NCBI RefSeq assembly: GCF_002240415.1
Contig: NZ_CP020028.1
Location: 2,691,501-2,755,500 of the forward strand
DNA: 64,000 bases
Origin: Paenibacillus kribbensis
Lineage (GTDB): Bacteria; Bacillota; Bacilli; Paenibacillales; Paenibacillaceae
Reading direction: 5' to 3'
Shown: positions 45,481 through 54,575 of the stretch, in pieces
Numbering within the stretch: the stretch's first letter is position 1
How the letters are laid out: every line of letters begins with the position of its first letter
Notes under the pieces: model-generated
The model's input: only the letters and a program-made list of their open reading frames with translations
The model's database searches: none
Told to the model about the DNA's origin: nothing
Position numbers and translations under genes: made by a program

Positions 45481-45565
45481 TCCCCCTTTCATGCAACAGT
45501 TGAATCATTCCTCAATTTCTCGCGGGATCACTTTAATAATATTCAAAATCATTTCTTCTTTATAA
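45080..45565 (+). pseudogene. IS3 family transposase OrfA, truncated
   Basis: GTG start. The two helix-turn-helix motifs of IS150-type OrfA are clear (QKVDAVIRYQSQLESIREIA and NYMNEMGISPNEAAVIFNIS), ending KKKERPSMNKK. From about residue 130 the sequence no longer fits a transposase, since it runs into flanking DNA. OrfB with the DDE domain is missing, so it cannot transpose by itself. Confidence 0.75.
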
Positions 45566-45600
45566 GGTAATAATTCTACAATAGGCAGCATCGTTATTGA
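45505..45600 (-). pseudogene. Short C-terminal coding fragment, unrecognised
   Basis: A minus-strand frame reads MLPIVELLPYKEEMILNI and continues to a stop at 45505. It looks like the tail of a protein cut by the IS end and by the Mrr fragment. I cannot name the family. Confidence 0.3.
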
Positions 45601-45601
45601 A

Positions 45602-45907
45602 TTAAGCACTTGTCTTCTTAGAGAACAACATTTTTTCTTTCATTTGTAGCAGCATCTCTACCAATTCATCCCGGCTGATTAGCCTGACACTATTCGATTT
45701 AGCCAACTCATAGGCCTGAGATGTAAAGTTGCTATTAGTTACAACCCATGCAGCATTTGCTCTGTTGTGTGCACGTGCGCCCTGCACTTCCTGAACAGCT
45801 TTTAAGCCGACATTCTTGCTGTAGCGCTTTGCTTGTACCACAATTCGTCTCTCACCTTTAGAAAGGATCAAATCAGCCCATCCAGCAAAGTTGTCCAATG
45901 AATTCAT
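45602..45907 (-). pseudogene. Mrr-type restriction endonuclease fragment
   Basis: About 100 residues matching the Mrr_cat domain: FAGWADLILSKGERRIVVQA, with the Asp and QxK of the PD-(D/E)xK nuclease, then VQEVQGARAHNRANAAWVVT. The upstream part of the catalytic domain and any specificity domain are missing. There is no ribosome site. It is probably a relic next to the IS3 remnant. Confidence 0.7.
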
Positions 45908-45933
45908 AAATTCTTGTTTTATTAAAAAGTTAT

Positions 45934-46395
45934 TTAATGAGAAAATTTGTATCCATCAAATACTTTTAAACCTTCTTCGTTGAGTACTTGTTCTACCAGT
46001 TCAGGTCTTTGAGGGCTTTTCTCAAACACTTCATTGCAAGCGATCATAATGTTGCTCCCAGCGATTTCAGCTAACTGATCATGTGATACGCTATATACAA
46101 TTTTACCCAGGTTAGACCACACCATGGCACCCGAACACATTACGCAAGGTTCACAACTTGTATACAAAGTGTATTCGTTCAAATCAAATATATTGTTTTC
46201 AGAACAAAATTTCCGGATTAAACCGATTTCTGCATGATGCGTTGGATCACAAAATGTATTAATTTTATTTTCCCCAACCATTACGACTTCCTCCCCTTTT
46301 ACCAAAATTGCTCCAAAGGGCTCATTCCCTTCTTTTCGGGCTTGTAGGGCAACCTTAATTGCCTTTTTCATAAAGATTTCATCTTTGTTTATCAT
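45934..46395 (-). CDS. Nucleoside/guanine deaminase (cytidine deaminase-like fold)
   Basis: About 153 residues with the zinc site intact: HHAEIGLIR (His and proton-shuttle Glu) and SCEPCVMCSGA (the two Cys). The C-terminal FEKSPQRPELVEQVLNEEG resembles guanine deaminases. The gene ends a run of purine nucleoside phosphorylase, DMT transporter and deaminase, all on the minus strand, so a role in purine salvage is likely. A degraded relative with its own DMT transporter lies at 10183. Confidence 0.88.
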   Translation of the reverse strand: MINKDEIFMKKAIKVALQARKEGNEPFGAILVKGEEVVMVGENKINTFCDPTHHAEIGLIRKFCSENNIFDLNEYTLYTSCEPCVMCSGAMVWSNLGKIVYSVSHDQLAEIAGSNIMIACNEVFEKSPQRPELVEQVLNEEGLKVFDGYKFSH

Positions 46396-46441
46396 TCCAA
46401 ATTCCTCCCTAATCTATGATTATTATCTAGCTAAGGACGTT

Positions 46442-47353
46442 TTAAACGCTTAAGATGTCCTTTTTATTTTTCTTCAGTAATCCAGGTAATGATATTCCAA
46501 TTAGGATCAGGACGATCCCTACATATTGCGGAACACCAATGTGCTCATTCAGGACGAAGACAGACATTAGTAAGGCTGTTGGAAGCTCCATAGCCCCCAA
46601 TATTGATGCTATTCCAGATCCCACTAACGGAACACCTTTCGAGAAGAGCAGTGTGGAAAGGAAGGGACCGACAAAAGCTAAAACAAACCCATATTGCACA
46701 GCCAGTTGTAATAACAGTTTTCCGTCTGTTAAAAACGTTGGAGGTAAAATGATCGAACAAACGATTAGACCTCCGGTAGTCATGAAAGCTGTCTTCATAA
46801 TCGGGTTTGCTTGAACCGCGACCCTACCACTAACAAACATAAAAATGGAATAAGATAGTGCTGCAAGAAGACCAAACAAAAAGCCAAGCCAATGAACGGC
46901 AGAAATTCCAGTCGAATAAATATTGGTTGCGCTTATTGTTCCGATAAGTAAAGGAATGATGGATAGTAGCTTTCCTTTTTCAGGAATTCTTCTATTGAAA
47001 ATTGCCTCTAGCAACACACCGATCCATGTAAACTGGAAAAGGAGTACAATCGCCAAAGAAGCTGAAATATATTGAAGTGAGAGATAATAAAACATCCCTG
47101 TAAGTCCCGTTGTAGACCCTACAGTCATTAATAAAAGTAGTTCCCTTTTACCTGGCGTTACAAACTTCTTCTCTTTTGTACTCTTCGTGCCCTTAGTAAT
47201 AAGCACTCCGCCCCATAACAATATCGATCCTAAGAAGAGCTGTATTCCAACAACATCATTAACGATAAAACCATCTTTATAGGCTAATTTCACAAAAGTC
47301 GATAATAAACCATAACAAATCGCACCTAATATAACATATATATACCCTTTCAT
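46442..47353 (-). CDS. EamA/DMT family transporter (copy B)
   Basis: About 303 residues, ten hydrophobic segments. YGLLSTFVKLAYKDGF, SASLAIVLLFQFTWIGVLLE and VGSGIASILGAMELPTALLM align with copy A at 10487. It lies 37 bases downstream of the purine nucleoside phosphorylase gene, suggesting it moves a purine or related metabolite (inference). Confidence 0.9.
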   Translation of the reverse strand: MKGYIYVILGAICYGLLSTFVKLAYKDGFIVNDVVGIQLFLGSILLWGGVLITKGTKSTKEKKFVTPGKRELLLLMTVGSTTGLTGMFYYLSLQYISASLAIVLLFQFTWIGVLLEAIFNRRIPEKGKLLSIIPLLIGTISATNIYSTGISAVHWLGFLFGLLAALSYSIFMFVSGRVAVQANPIMKTAFMTTGGLIVCSIILPPTFLTDGKLLLQLAVQYGFVLAFVGPFLSTLLFSKGVPLVGSGIASILGAMELPTALLMSVFVLNEHIGVPQYVGIVLILIGISLPGLLKKNKKDILSV

Positions 47354-47390
47354 AACTTCGCCTTTTCCTTCATCGGATTTTACCTAATTA

Positions 47391-48209
47391 CTAAACCTTC
47401 TCTACAATTCCCTTAACTAAAGCAATGAAATTCTCTCTTACCAAGGCAGCTACCTCAATTACTTCATCATGACTTAGAGGCTGATCTAGAATTCCACAAG
47501 CCATGTTGGTTAAACAGGAGATTCCAAGTACCTTCATGTTCGCGTGGACAGCTACGATGGCTTCCGGTACGGTTGACATACCAACAGCATCTGCCCCTAA
47601 TGTACGAATCATGCGAATTTCAGCTGGTGTTTCATAAGCCGGACCACTCCACCAGGAGTATACGCCTTCGCGTAAAGTTGTATTTTGCGCTTTTGCAACT
47701 TCCATAGCAATTTGTCGCAATTCAGCATTGTACACTTGGGAAAGATCAGGAAAACGAGTACCTAGATCGTTATTATTCGGCCCAATCAATGGATTCGTAC
47801 CGACCAAATTGAGGTGATCCGTAATCAACATTAACTCACCCGGTTTAAATTCTTTATTGACGGCACCACACGCATTAGTGATGAGCAGGTTTTCAACTCC
47901 TAGAGCCTTCATTACACGAACAGGGAAAGTTACTTCATCAAGAGTAAAACCTTCATAATAATGAAAGCGTCCTTTCATCGCAACCACAGTTTTTCCCTTT
48001 AGCTCCCCAATAACTAATTCGTTCGCATGTCCTACTGCTTCTGATTTTGCAAAATAAGGGATTTCACTATAGGGAATTGTGAAAGGGTTTGCAATTTCAT
48101 CAGCTAATGTACCCAGTCCCGATCCCAAAATCATCCCAATTGTTGGACGATACGAGGTCTTACTTATGATAAAGTCTCTGGCTTCCTGAATATCTTGCAT
48201 TTTTTGCAT
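47391..48209 (-). CDS. Purine nucleoside phosphorylase (trimeric type)
   Basis: About 272 residues. GMILGSGLGTLAD binds phosphate, RFHYYEGF is the conserved loop, and SGPAYETPAEIRM with MSTVPEAIVAVH form the purine and ribose site of trimeric PNP. The enzyme splits guanosine/inosine by phosphate. AGGAGG precedes ATG 48209. It is the first gene of the purine group and divergent from a ROK regulator. Confidence 0.94.
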   Translation of the reverse strand: MQKMQDIQEARDFIISKTSYRPTIGMILGSGLGTLADEIANPFTIPYSEIPYFAKSEAVGHANELVIGELKGKTVVAMKGRFHYYEGFTLDEVTFPVRVMKALGVENLLITNACGAVNKEFKPGELMLITDHLNLVGTNPLIGPNNNDLGTRFPDLSQVYNAELRQIAMEVAKAQNTTLREGVYSWWSGPAYETPAEIRMIRTLGADAVGMSTVPEAIVAVHANMKVLGISCLTNMACGILDQPLSHDEVIEVAALVRENFIALVKGIVEKV

Positions 48210-48572
48210 GTTGCATTCCTCCTAAATATATTGTGCTATGAAACGTTTAACGAACATTTCAAGATTCTTACTACGGCACTTTCTATAGTTAAGTCTAATG
48301 GCTTATTCTGTTTTTGTAAATAACTATTTATCATTTATATAAAAAGCACAGTGTTTTCAAGTGTATTTATCTCCTTTCAATCATTTTCAGTTAAACTTTA
48401 ATTAAAAAAGTACTCAATACGATATATACTATGTAAATCAGTTTTATTTAAAGTTCGTAATTTAGTAGAATAAAAATTAAATGGAGTGGAACTATTATAA
48501 AAAAAGTTGGATAATAAACTATATCCGTTTTGATTTGGTTTCCTATAGAATCACATATCAAGGAGAAAAAAA
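48210..48572. other. Divergent region between PNP and ROK genes
   Basis: No gene. A sequence AAACGTTTAACGAACATTT near 48242 is partly palindromic and could be an operator, but it does not fit the PurR box well. Confidence 0.4.
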
Positions 48573-49787
48573 ATGCTAAATAAATTTGAGGACTTATCCT
48601 CACCTAAAGCAAAAAATTTGAAGCTGTTATATAGCTTAGTACGTAAATTGGGTCCTGTAACCATTAACACATTAACTGAACATACTGGATTTAAACATGT
48701 AACTTGTGGTCGTTTACTAGAAGAGCTCGTTGAGGAAGGTCTTATCTATGATAGTGGGATTGGAAAATCAAGTGGTGGACGTAAACCTTTAGCCTATGTT
48801 ATTAAGCCAGATTCATATTATTTAGTTGGTGTAGAGCTAACAAGTCTATATACTACGATCTTACTCCTTGATTTAAAGCTAAATATCATAAGCGTTGAAA
48901 AATTAAAAATGACCTCTGAATGCACTGGAGAATTTACATTAAACTATATTGCAGCATGCGTTGATAACTTATTAGATCAGAATCACATTCCTAAAGAGAA
49001 TTTGCTGGGTATCGGTATTGGGGTTCTGGATTCGTTCAACCCTGACATGGGGGCTATTTCACACCCGCAGCACTTTCCTGCAGACGGATGGGATCTGAAT
49101 ATTGTCGACTACTTAAAAAACAAAACGGATATCCCTGTATTCTTAGAAAACGGAACCAATTTAGCTGCTCTTGCTGAATATCGTATGAACTATTGGAAAG
49201 AGACGGACAACTTGGTTTTTGTATCCAGTGATATTGGGATTAGGTGTGGTACGATCTCACAAGGGAGATTAGTCAGTAGTAAACGTGAGACGGAGGATAC
49301 CTTTGGACATATCATTATTGATATCCACGGTAGGCGTTGCTCATGTGGTTCATACGGGTGTCTTCAAGCTTACAGTAGTTTGCCAGCTATTCGTGAGGAA
49401 TTGATTCGACTTATAAAACGTGGTAAACCTTCCATGCTGTCATGTGAAGTTAATGATGTTGAAGATATTGATTTATTTCATATTTTACATGCTTTAGAAC
49501 AAAACGATGAACTCTGTTTAGCTGTGGTAGAAGATGCAGCCTATTATTTTGGGATTGGCCTTAGTAATTTGATTTTTTTATTGCGTCCAGAAATTGTGGT
49601 TTTTGGAGGTACACTAGTGCCGAAACCGCGTTTTTTTGATGTCGCAGCTAAAACTGCACAGGATCGTGTAAGTTTTCATCCAAACAGTAATGTCGAAATA
49701 ATTAAGTCCACTGCAGCCTACAATATTGTGGCTCAGGGGGCTGGTTGTATGGTATTGGATTATTTCACTGAAGAAATACCTGTTTAA
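48573..49787 (+). CDS. ROK family transcriptional regulator
   Basis: About 404 residues. N-terminal winged helix (GPVTINTLTEHTGFKHVTCGRLLEEL) and a ROK domain with the zinc motif RRCSCGSYGCLQAY. The glycine-rich ATP loop is degraded (VGVELTSLYTTILLL lacks the DxGxT motif), as usual for ROK repressors. It is divergent from the purine group. Whether the ligand is a sugar or a nucleoside is not evident. Confidence 0.9.
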   Translation: MLNKFEDLSSPKAKNLKLLYSLVRKLGPVTINTLTEHTGFKHVTCGRLLEELVEEGLIYDSGIGKSSGGRKPLAYVIKPDSYYLVGVELTSLYTTILLLDLKLNIISVEKLKMTSECTGEFTLNYIAACVDNLLDQNHIPKENLLGIGIGVLDSFNPDMGAISHPQHFPADGWDLNIVDYLKNKTDIPVFLENGTNLAALAEYRMNYWKETDNLVFVSSDIGIRCGTISQGRLVSSKRETEDTFGHIIIDIHGRRCSCGSYGCLQAYSSLPAIREELIRLIKRGKPSMLSCEVNDVEDIDLFHILHALEQNDELCLAVVEDAAYYFGIGLSNLIFLLRPEIVVFGGTLVPKPRFFDVAAKTAQDRVSFHPNSNVEIIKSTAAYNIVAQGAGCMVLDYFTEEIPV

Positions 49788-49789
49788 AT

Positions 49790-49840
49790 AAGGATTCAAG
49801 TTCCGATCTACGCTAGTGATAGGAACTTGAATCCTTTAAC
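49790..49840. terminator. Bidirectional terminator
   Basis: AAGGATTCAAGTTCC (49790-49804) pairs perfectly with GGAACTTGAATCCTT (49822-49836). Confidence 0.85.
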
Positions 49841-49863
49841 ATTTTCAGTTCAACAAGTAATCG

Positions 49864-50847
49864 TTATATTGATTCATTAATTTTAAGTACAATCTTCCCT
49901 ATTCCATTACCCGTTTTCAATTCAATTAGGGCAGTCGGTGCTTGGGCTAGGGGGTATACTTTGTCAACAATCGGGCGAACAGCACCAGCTGCAACTGCTG
50001 CCTCAATTTCGTTCGTTGCGGGATAGCTGTCTGGACCAAATGTAAGTATTGCACGAACACCTTTTGCTTTAGCCTCGTTCTGATCAGGTGTCCTGAGCAG
50101 TGATACATACATCCCACCTGGCTTCAGTATCGAGTAGGACTTACTTGCCGGCTCTGCACAAATGGTGTCTACTACTCCGTCTACGCGATCGATGACTTCT
50201 TCCTCAAAACGCTGATGTGTGTAATCAATGAACTGATCGGCACCGAGATCACGTAAAAGGTTTTCGTGCTTCGGAGCAGCCACCGCAATTACATGAGCAC
50301 CACGCCACTTGGCAAGTTGCAGTGCTAAGCTTCCAATTCCGCCACCTGCTCCGTGGATTAATACGGATTGCCCAGGTTGTAAATCCATACCCGTTTTAGT
50401 CGAGAACAGAGCATTCCAAGCTGCGTAGAGCGTGTTTGGCAAAGCAGAAGCTTCAGCAAAGGATAAAGATTCAGGTTTGCGCATTAAGCGATCTGCACGA
50501 AAAACTGCATATTCAGCAAAGGTCCCGTCCTCCGCTGGATCTGCTTGGCCATAAACAGCCTCACCGACTTTGAATTCAGTCACCCCCTCACCAAGCTCTT
50601 CCACGATTCCTGCTCCATCGCGTCCAAATGTGATTGGCAAATTGATTTCCCATTTAGCGATCATTCCCTCTGCCATGTACCAATCAAATGGGTTGGTAGC
50701 TGCTGCAAGTAACCGTACCAAGACCTCGCCCTTTTTTGGGGTAGGGCAAGAGATTTCTTCAAGGCGCATAGCACCTATACCGCCGTAGTCGTGCAGTCTC
50801 CAGGCGTTCATATGAACTATTGATTTTGATCGTATTTTATTTTCCAT
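49864..50847 (-). CDS. NADP-dependent quinone-type oxidoreductase (MDR superfamily)
   Basis: About 327 residues. GroES-like domain first (GEVLVRLLAAATNPFDWYMA, GRDGAGIVEELGEGV), then a Rossmann domain with LIHGAGGGIGSLALQLAK. The zinc ligands of alcohol dehydrogenases are missing, so it is a zinc-free quinone/enone reductase. Start ATG 50847 with AGGAGA. An HxlR regulator gene lies upstream in the same direction. Confidence 0.9.
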   Translation of the reverse strand: MENKIRSKSIVHMNAWRLHDYGGIGAMRLEEISCPTPKKGEVLVRLLAAATNPFDWYMAEGMIAKWEINLPITFGRDGAGIVEELGEGVTEFKVGEAVYGQADPAEDGTFAEYAVFRADRLMRKPESLSFAEASALPNTLYAAWNALFSTKTGMDLQPGQSVLIHGAGGGIGSLALQLAKWRGAHVIAVAAPKHENLLRDLGADQFIDYTHQRFEEEVIDRVDGVVDTICAEPASKSYSILKPGGMYVSLLRTPDQNEAKAKGVRAILTFGPDSYPATNEIEAAVAAGAVRPIVDKVYPLAQAPTALIELKTGNGIGKIVLKINESI

Positions 50848-51228
50848 CACGTATTCTCCTTTATGAATTAGAAATCACAATTTTTGAAAGTTGATCTAGT
50901 CACTTTCAAGTCCCTTAGCAAGGCTTATTATATCAAGTTAATATATTTTATAAAGTACTCAAAATAAATGATGTTAGTATACTTTATACACCTACTTATC
51001 ACGTATGTATTTTTTTATTATTTGCTGTGATTATTGAATAATTTCTTTTATCAGTGTGAGAAAAATTTTAATATTTTTAATCAAAAATGTCGCTAATAGC
51101 GACATTTTTGTAGGACTATCTTGTTAATAAGTTTGATTCTTTTGCTCTCTCCTCTGATATAGAGAAACGTTATGTTTGGTGAAAAAGACGTGATAATTCG
51201 TTAGAAATAATATTTACGTTTTATTCCG
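50848..51228. other. Intergenic region upstream of the oxidoreductase
   Basis: AT-rich with a terminator at 51082-51110 that ends the HxlR transcript. The oxidoreductase promoter is probably here. No gene seen. Confidence 0.45.
51082..51110 (-). terminator. Terminator downstream of the HxlR gene
   Basis: AAAAATGTCGC pairs with GCGACATTTTT across a five-base loop. Confidence 0.8.
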
Positions 51229-51582
51229 CTATTTTGAATAATCTATGTCGTTCTTGATCCATCTAATTCCCCAGTCATTAATAGCCAAGAAAATTTCTCC
51301 GAAATCACTCCCCTTTTCAGTTAAAGAATATTCTACTGTAATAGGAATTGTAGGGTAAACTGTGCGAGTAACTATACCGTTAGACTCCAGACTTTTCAAA
51401 GCATCAGATAGCGATGTGGTTCTTATCCCTAATTCTTTACTAAGTTCATTGAAACGTTTTGCTCCTGCATGCAGAGCTCCTATGATAATGATTGCCCATT
51501 TCCCACTAAAGATGTCCATCGTTTCCTTAATGGTTTTAATACAAACCATCTCTTCTGTAGATTTCATGACAGCTAAAATCAT
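51229..51582 (-). CDS. HxlR family transcriptional regulator
   Basis: About 112-117 residues. Winged helix typical of HxlR: FSGKWAIIIIGALHAGAKRFNEL, then LKSLESNGIVTRTVYPTIP and VEYSLTEKGSDFGEI. A Cys near residue 14 (MVCIKTI) is in the place of the redox- or aldehyde-sensing Cys of HypR/HxlR. It is divergent from a broken flavin monooxygenase gene and may have regulated it. The start may be ATG 51567 or 51582. Confidence 0.9.
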   Translation of the reverse strand: MILAVMKSTEEMVCIKTIKETMDIFSGKWAIIIIGALHAGAKRFNELSKELGIRTTSLSDALKSLESNGIVTRTVYPTIPITVEYSLTEKGSDFGEIFLAINDWGIRWIKNDIDYSK

Positions 51583-51652
51583 CCCCTATACTTTGTCTTG
51601 TGTCACAGTTGTTAACCAGTATGACATTTCTTTTTTCGGAGGAGTAAAAAAT

Positions 51653-52400
51653 ATGTCTATTCATCCAAAAAAGCAAGAACTTAAGTTATCTATCCTCAAT
51701 ATTGCAACGATTATGAATGGTGATAGCACTGACTGCTTACGCACTACGTCGTTCACAAGAAGTGGTTAATTTTCCTGAGCAGTTGAATGAGTTACTCTCG
51801 TTTTTCTCAAGGAATTTTGCTTCAGATCATCCATTCAGAAATATTGAAGTTATTTCAGGGGAACCAGCGATTCCTGAGCTATATATGTTGGGCTCCAGTG
51901 ATGGTGGATTGAATTTTGCTGTCAAAGAAGGGCTTGGGTTAGCCTTCGCGTCCTATTTATCACCGCAAATGACTGTGCCAGTACTACGTGCTTACAAAGA
52001 ACGGTTCAAACCATCTGTATTTATGTCAGTACCACGAAGTATTATTTCAGCCATTGTAATCACCGCAGAAACGGATGATGAAGCCAAGTATTTGGCAGCT
52101 CCTCTTGAATTACTATGGGCTAGGATGTACGCGGGTACCCTAATGCAAGGACAGCCATTTCCTAGTTTGGAAGAAGCGCATTCACATGTTTATTCTTCAG
52201 CAGAAAAAGAAGCACGTAAAGAAAACAGGAATCGGTTCATTATCGGAGGGATTAAAACAGTTTCTGATCAATTAAGAAATCTGGCATCAGAGACCATGGT
52301 CGATGAAGTAATGTTATGGGAAGCATATACAGACAAAGTTGCGCGTCATAAAGCGTACAAACTGTTAGCCGATGAATTCAAGCTTTCTTCAACACATTAA
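51653..52400 (+). pseudogene. LLM-class flavin-dependent oxidoreductase with an internal deletion
   Basis: GGAGGAG and ATG 51653 begin MSIHPKKQELKLSILNIATI, the first strand of a luciferase-like barrel. After MNGDS the sequence jumps, out of frame, to ALRRSQEVVNFPEQLNELL, which normally lies about 90 residues further on. The remainder (to DEFKLSSTH) is intact. The core strands that bind FMN are lost, so the protein is not active. An internal ATG at 51717 lacks a ribosome site. Confidence 0.8.
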
Positions 52401-52484
52401 ATTTAGAGAACTTTGACTTAGCCAAACTGTGTTTTCATAACTGTACTCTTGGTGAATAGTAAATAGAAAACACCTTGTACATTT

Positions 52485-52525
52485 AAGCAGCCAGTCACCG
52501 AAGTTTAATCAGCAACTGGCTGCTT
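52485..52525. terminator. Terminator between convergent genes
   Basis: AAGCAGCCAGT pairs with ACTGGCTGCTT. Confidence 0.8.
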
Positions 52526-52551
52526 GGTATTGACTAAAATTCAAAAATAAG

Positions 52552-52989
52552 CTAATCAAGTGAATCCGAATCCCTATCTAGATCAGCCACTATATCTTGT
52601 AAAGTTACTTGTTCAAGTACTTTTTCCAATGCTCTTTGTGCCAATGAAAAAATAGGTTCAATCGTCACTTGGAGGTTTTTACCAACCGGACAATCTGGGT
52701 TTGGTTTCTCTTGAATATTAAATAAAGTATTGTCATTCACTGCATTCACTGCTTTGTAAACATCGAATAATGTTATTTCACTTAGATTTCGTGCGAGTTT
52801 AGCCCCTGCTTTTCCATGGGTTACATTCACCAATCCTGATTTTTTTAACATCCCCATAATTTTACGGATCATTACAGGGTGTGTATTTACGCTGTCTGCA
52901 ATCATTTCAGATGAGTTATTTCCTTCTTTATTAATCTCCAACAACGACAAAATGTGTATACCTATATAAAACCGAGAACTTACGGACAT
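52552..52989 (-). CDS. Rrf2 family transcriptional regulator
   Basis: About 145 residues. SSRFYIGIHILSLLEINKEG, MIRKIMGMLKKSGLVNVTHG and LFDVYKAVN are Rrf2 landmarks, and NIQEKPNPDCPVGKNLQ is the linker. One Cys only, so no IscR-type cluster. GGGGTG precedes ATG 52989. The pseudogene at 16480 is a close relative. DsbA, NAD(P)H-binding and azoreductase genes follow upstream on the same strand and are plausible targets. Confidence 0.9.
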   Translation of the reverse strand: MSVSSRFYIGIHILSLLEINKEGNNSSEMIADSVNTHPVMIRKIMGMLKKSGLVNVTHGKAGAKLARNLSEITLFDVYKAVNAVNDNTLFNIQEKPNPDCPVGKNLQVTIEPIFSLAQRALEKVLEQVTLQDIVADLDRDSDSLD

Positions 52990-53163
52990 TTTTTCACCCC
53001 AGTGGTACAAGAATAATTTGAGTTACTTATAAAATATTTAACCTGGATATTCCAAGGATGCGGTAATAACATTCTAACATGTATTTAGAATGTTACAATG
53101 AGAGTTGTAATATTTCAGGGAGCACACCTGTGTTTAACCATTGGAGTCTATCCAATATAAAAA

Positions 53164-53198
53164 CTGGACCAAGCAGGGAATAAATTCGCTTGATCCAG
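53164..53198 (-). terminator. Terminator after the DsbA gene
   Basis: CTGGACCAAGC pairs with GCTTGATCCAG around a 13-base loop, downstream of the minus-strand azoreductase-DsbA group. Confidence 0.65.
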
Positions 53199-53259
53199 AT
53201 TAACGTAGAAAATGAAAGGTACCTTTTTCTTAGAGAAATTCTCTTCATGTAACTTTAAA

Positions 53260-53889
53260 TTAGATTAATTCAGCAAATTTTTCTTCTAACTTCTCAGCTA
53301 TCATAGCGCCACCGCCGAGATTATACAATCCATCCTCTTTTTTCAAGAACAGTGTTGGATAACTTCTTGCTCCAAGGTTGGCGGCAATTAAAAATTCTTG
53401 TTTGACTTCATCCAATGTCTCTGGAGTTTTAATCCGTTCAATCAGTCTCTGTTCATCCAGATCAAATTGTTTTGCTATTTCTTGGTATGTTTCTAAATCA
53501 CTAAGACTTTTGCCCTCGTAATAAAATGCTCGCTGCATTGCAGCCGCTAGGTACACTACTTGTTCTGGGGCCAAAGAGCGTAAAGCGGAAAATCCGATAG
53601 CTGCTGTCTCACTATCCATAATAAATGTACCTTCATTTAAAAGTTTATCATAGGAAGAACCAAACACTGCACCGGTAAGCTGTCCAATCCGTTTATTTGC
53701 TTCGGGAATATGCGGATATGCTGCTATTGATTGACTCTGATCACCTACAAAAAGACCAGCAGACAACACTTGGATCGGTAATTCTAAGTGGTTTTGATGA
53801 AATGTCCGTAGGCTTTTCGAGAATCCATAACACCAGCCACAATAAGCATCCCACACATAAATTAGAGAAAGCTCGTTATTTTTCATCAT
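53260..53889 (-). CDS. DsbA family oxidoreductase (FrnE/YwbO-like)
   Basis: About 209 residues with no signal peptide. The thioredoxin-fold active site is YCGWCYGFS near residue 17, and the cis-Pro loop is ARSYPTLFL near residue 175. Cytoplasmic DsbA-like proteins of this type handle thiols or polyketide-like substrates. AGGAG lies before the ATG. Third gene of a minus-strand run after azoreductase and the NAD(P)H-binding gene. Confidence 0.9.
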   Translation of the reverse strand: MMKNNELSLIYVWDAYCGWCYGFSKSLRTFHQNHLELPIQVLSAGLFVGDQSQSIAAYPHIPEANKRIGQLTGAVFGSSYDKLLNEGTFIMDSETAAIGFSALRSLAPEQVVYLAAAMQRAFYYEGKSLSDLETYQEIAKQFDLDEQRLIERIKTPETLDEVKQEFLIAANLGARSYPTLFLKKEDGLYNLGGGAMIAEKLEEKFAELI

Positions 53890-53909
53890 TCACAACTCCT
53901 TTAACTAAC

Positions 53910-54548
53910 TTAACGCTCTCCAACAACTGAATATCGCATGTTTTCATGTTCCGGGTGTTCGATTTCGTCAAGCAAAGCGATGGCATAGTCTGCATAGCTA
54001 ATGTAACTTTCCCCTTGAATGTTCAAGGTTACTCGATCTCCGCCTTTTTGGTATGACCCTGTTTTCCGACCCTCAGGATCAAAAATTCCTGCTGGACTAA
54101 GATACGTCCATTGAATACCAGTAGATCGCTGAAGATCATTAAGATTTTTGGCCATATTAACAGCCGTTGGTAAATATACTTCCGGAAAACCAGGTGCCTC
54201 AAATTTACGAGTTGTTTGAGCTTCATCTACAAACAGACTTCCTGCACCACCCACAACAATTAGTCTCGTTTGTATAGTTCCTTGAAGAGCCTTTATAAGA
54301 ACTGTTCCAGCTTCTACATGCTGATGTTCCTGACCTTCGATAGCTTTAAATGCATTTACGACAACATCAAAGTCTTTAATATCTTCTGTATTAAGGTCGA
54401 ATACACTTTTTTCGAGAATTTGAACGTCGTTTTTCTTAATCTTGCTTGCATTTCTAACAATTGCAGTTACTTGATGACCACGTTCTATAGATTCCTCTAG
54501 TATTACATTCCCCGCTTTTCCGCTAGCTCCAATAATCGCAATCTTCAT
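53910..54548 (-). CDS. NAD(P)H-binding oxidoreductase (atypical SDR, YwnB-like)
   Basis: About 212 residues. IAIIGASGKAGNVILEESIERG binds the dinucleotide; VVVNAFKA and RLIVVGGAGSL follow; TYLSPAGIFDPEGRKTG is common in this group. It lacks the classical Tyr-Lys pair, like biliverdin reductase B and YwnB. It lies between azoreductase (27 bases upstream) and DsbA (20 bases downstream) in one operon. Confidence 0.9.
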   Translation of the reverse strand: MKIAIIGASGKAGNVILEESIERGHQVTAIVRNASKIKKNDVQILEKSVFDLNTEDIKDFDVVVNAFKAIEGQEHQHVEAGTVLIKALQGTIQTRLIVVGGAGSLFVDEAQTTRKFEAPGFPEVYLPTAVNMAKNLNDLQRSTGIQWTYLSPAGIFDPEGRKTGSYQKGGDRVTLNIQGESYISYADYAIALLDEIEHPEHENMRYSVVGER

Positions 54549-54575
54549 ATTTGTTTCACCTTTCTATCCTATATT

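Noticed and set aside
48242..48262. PurR box upstream of the PNP gene
   Set aside because: Two mismatches in the core; not strong enough to list as a site.
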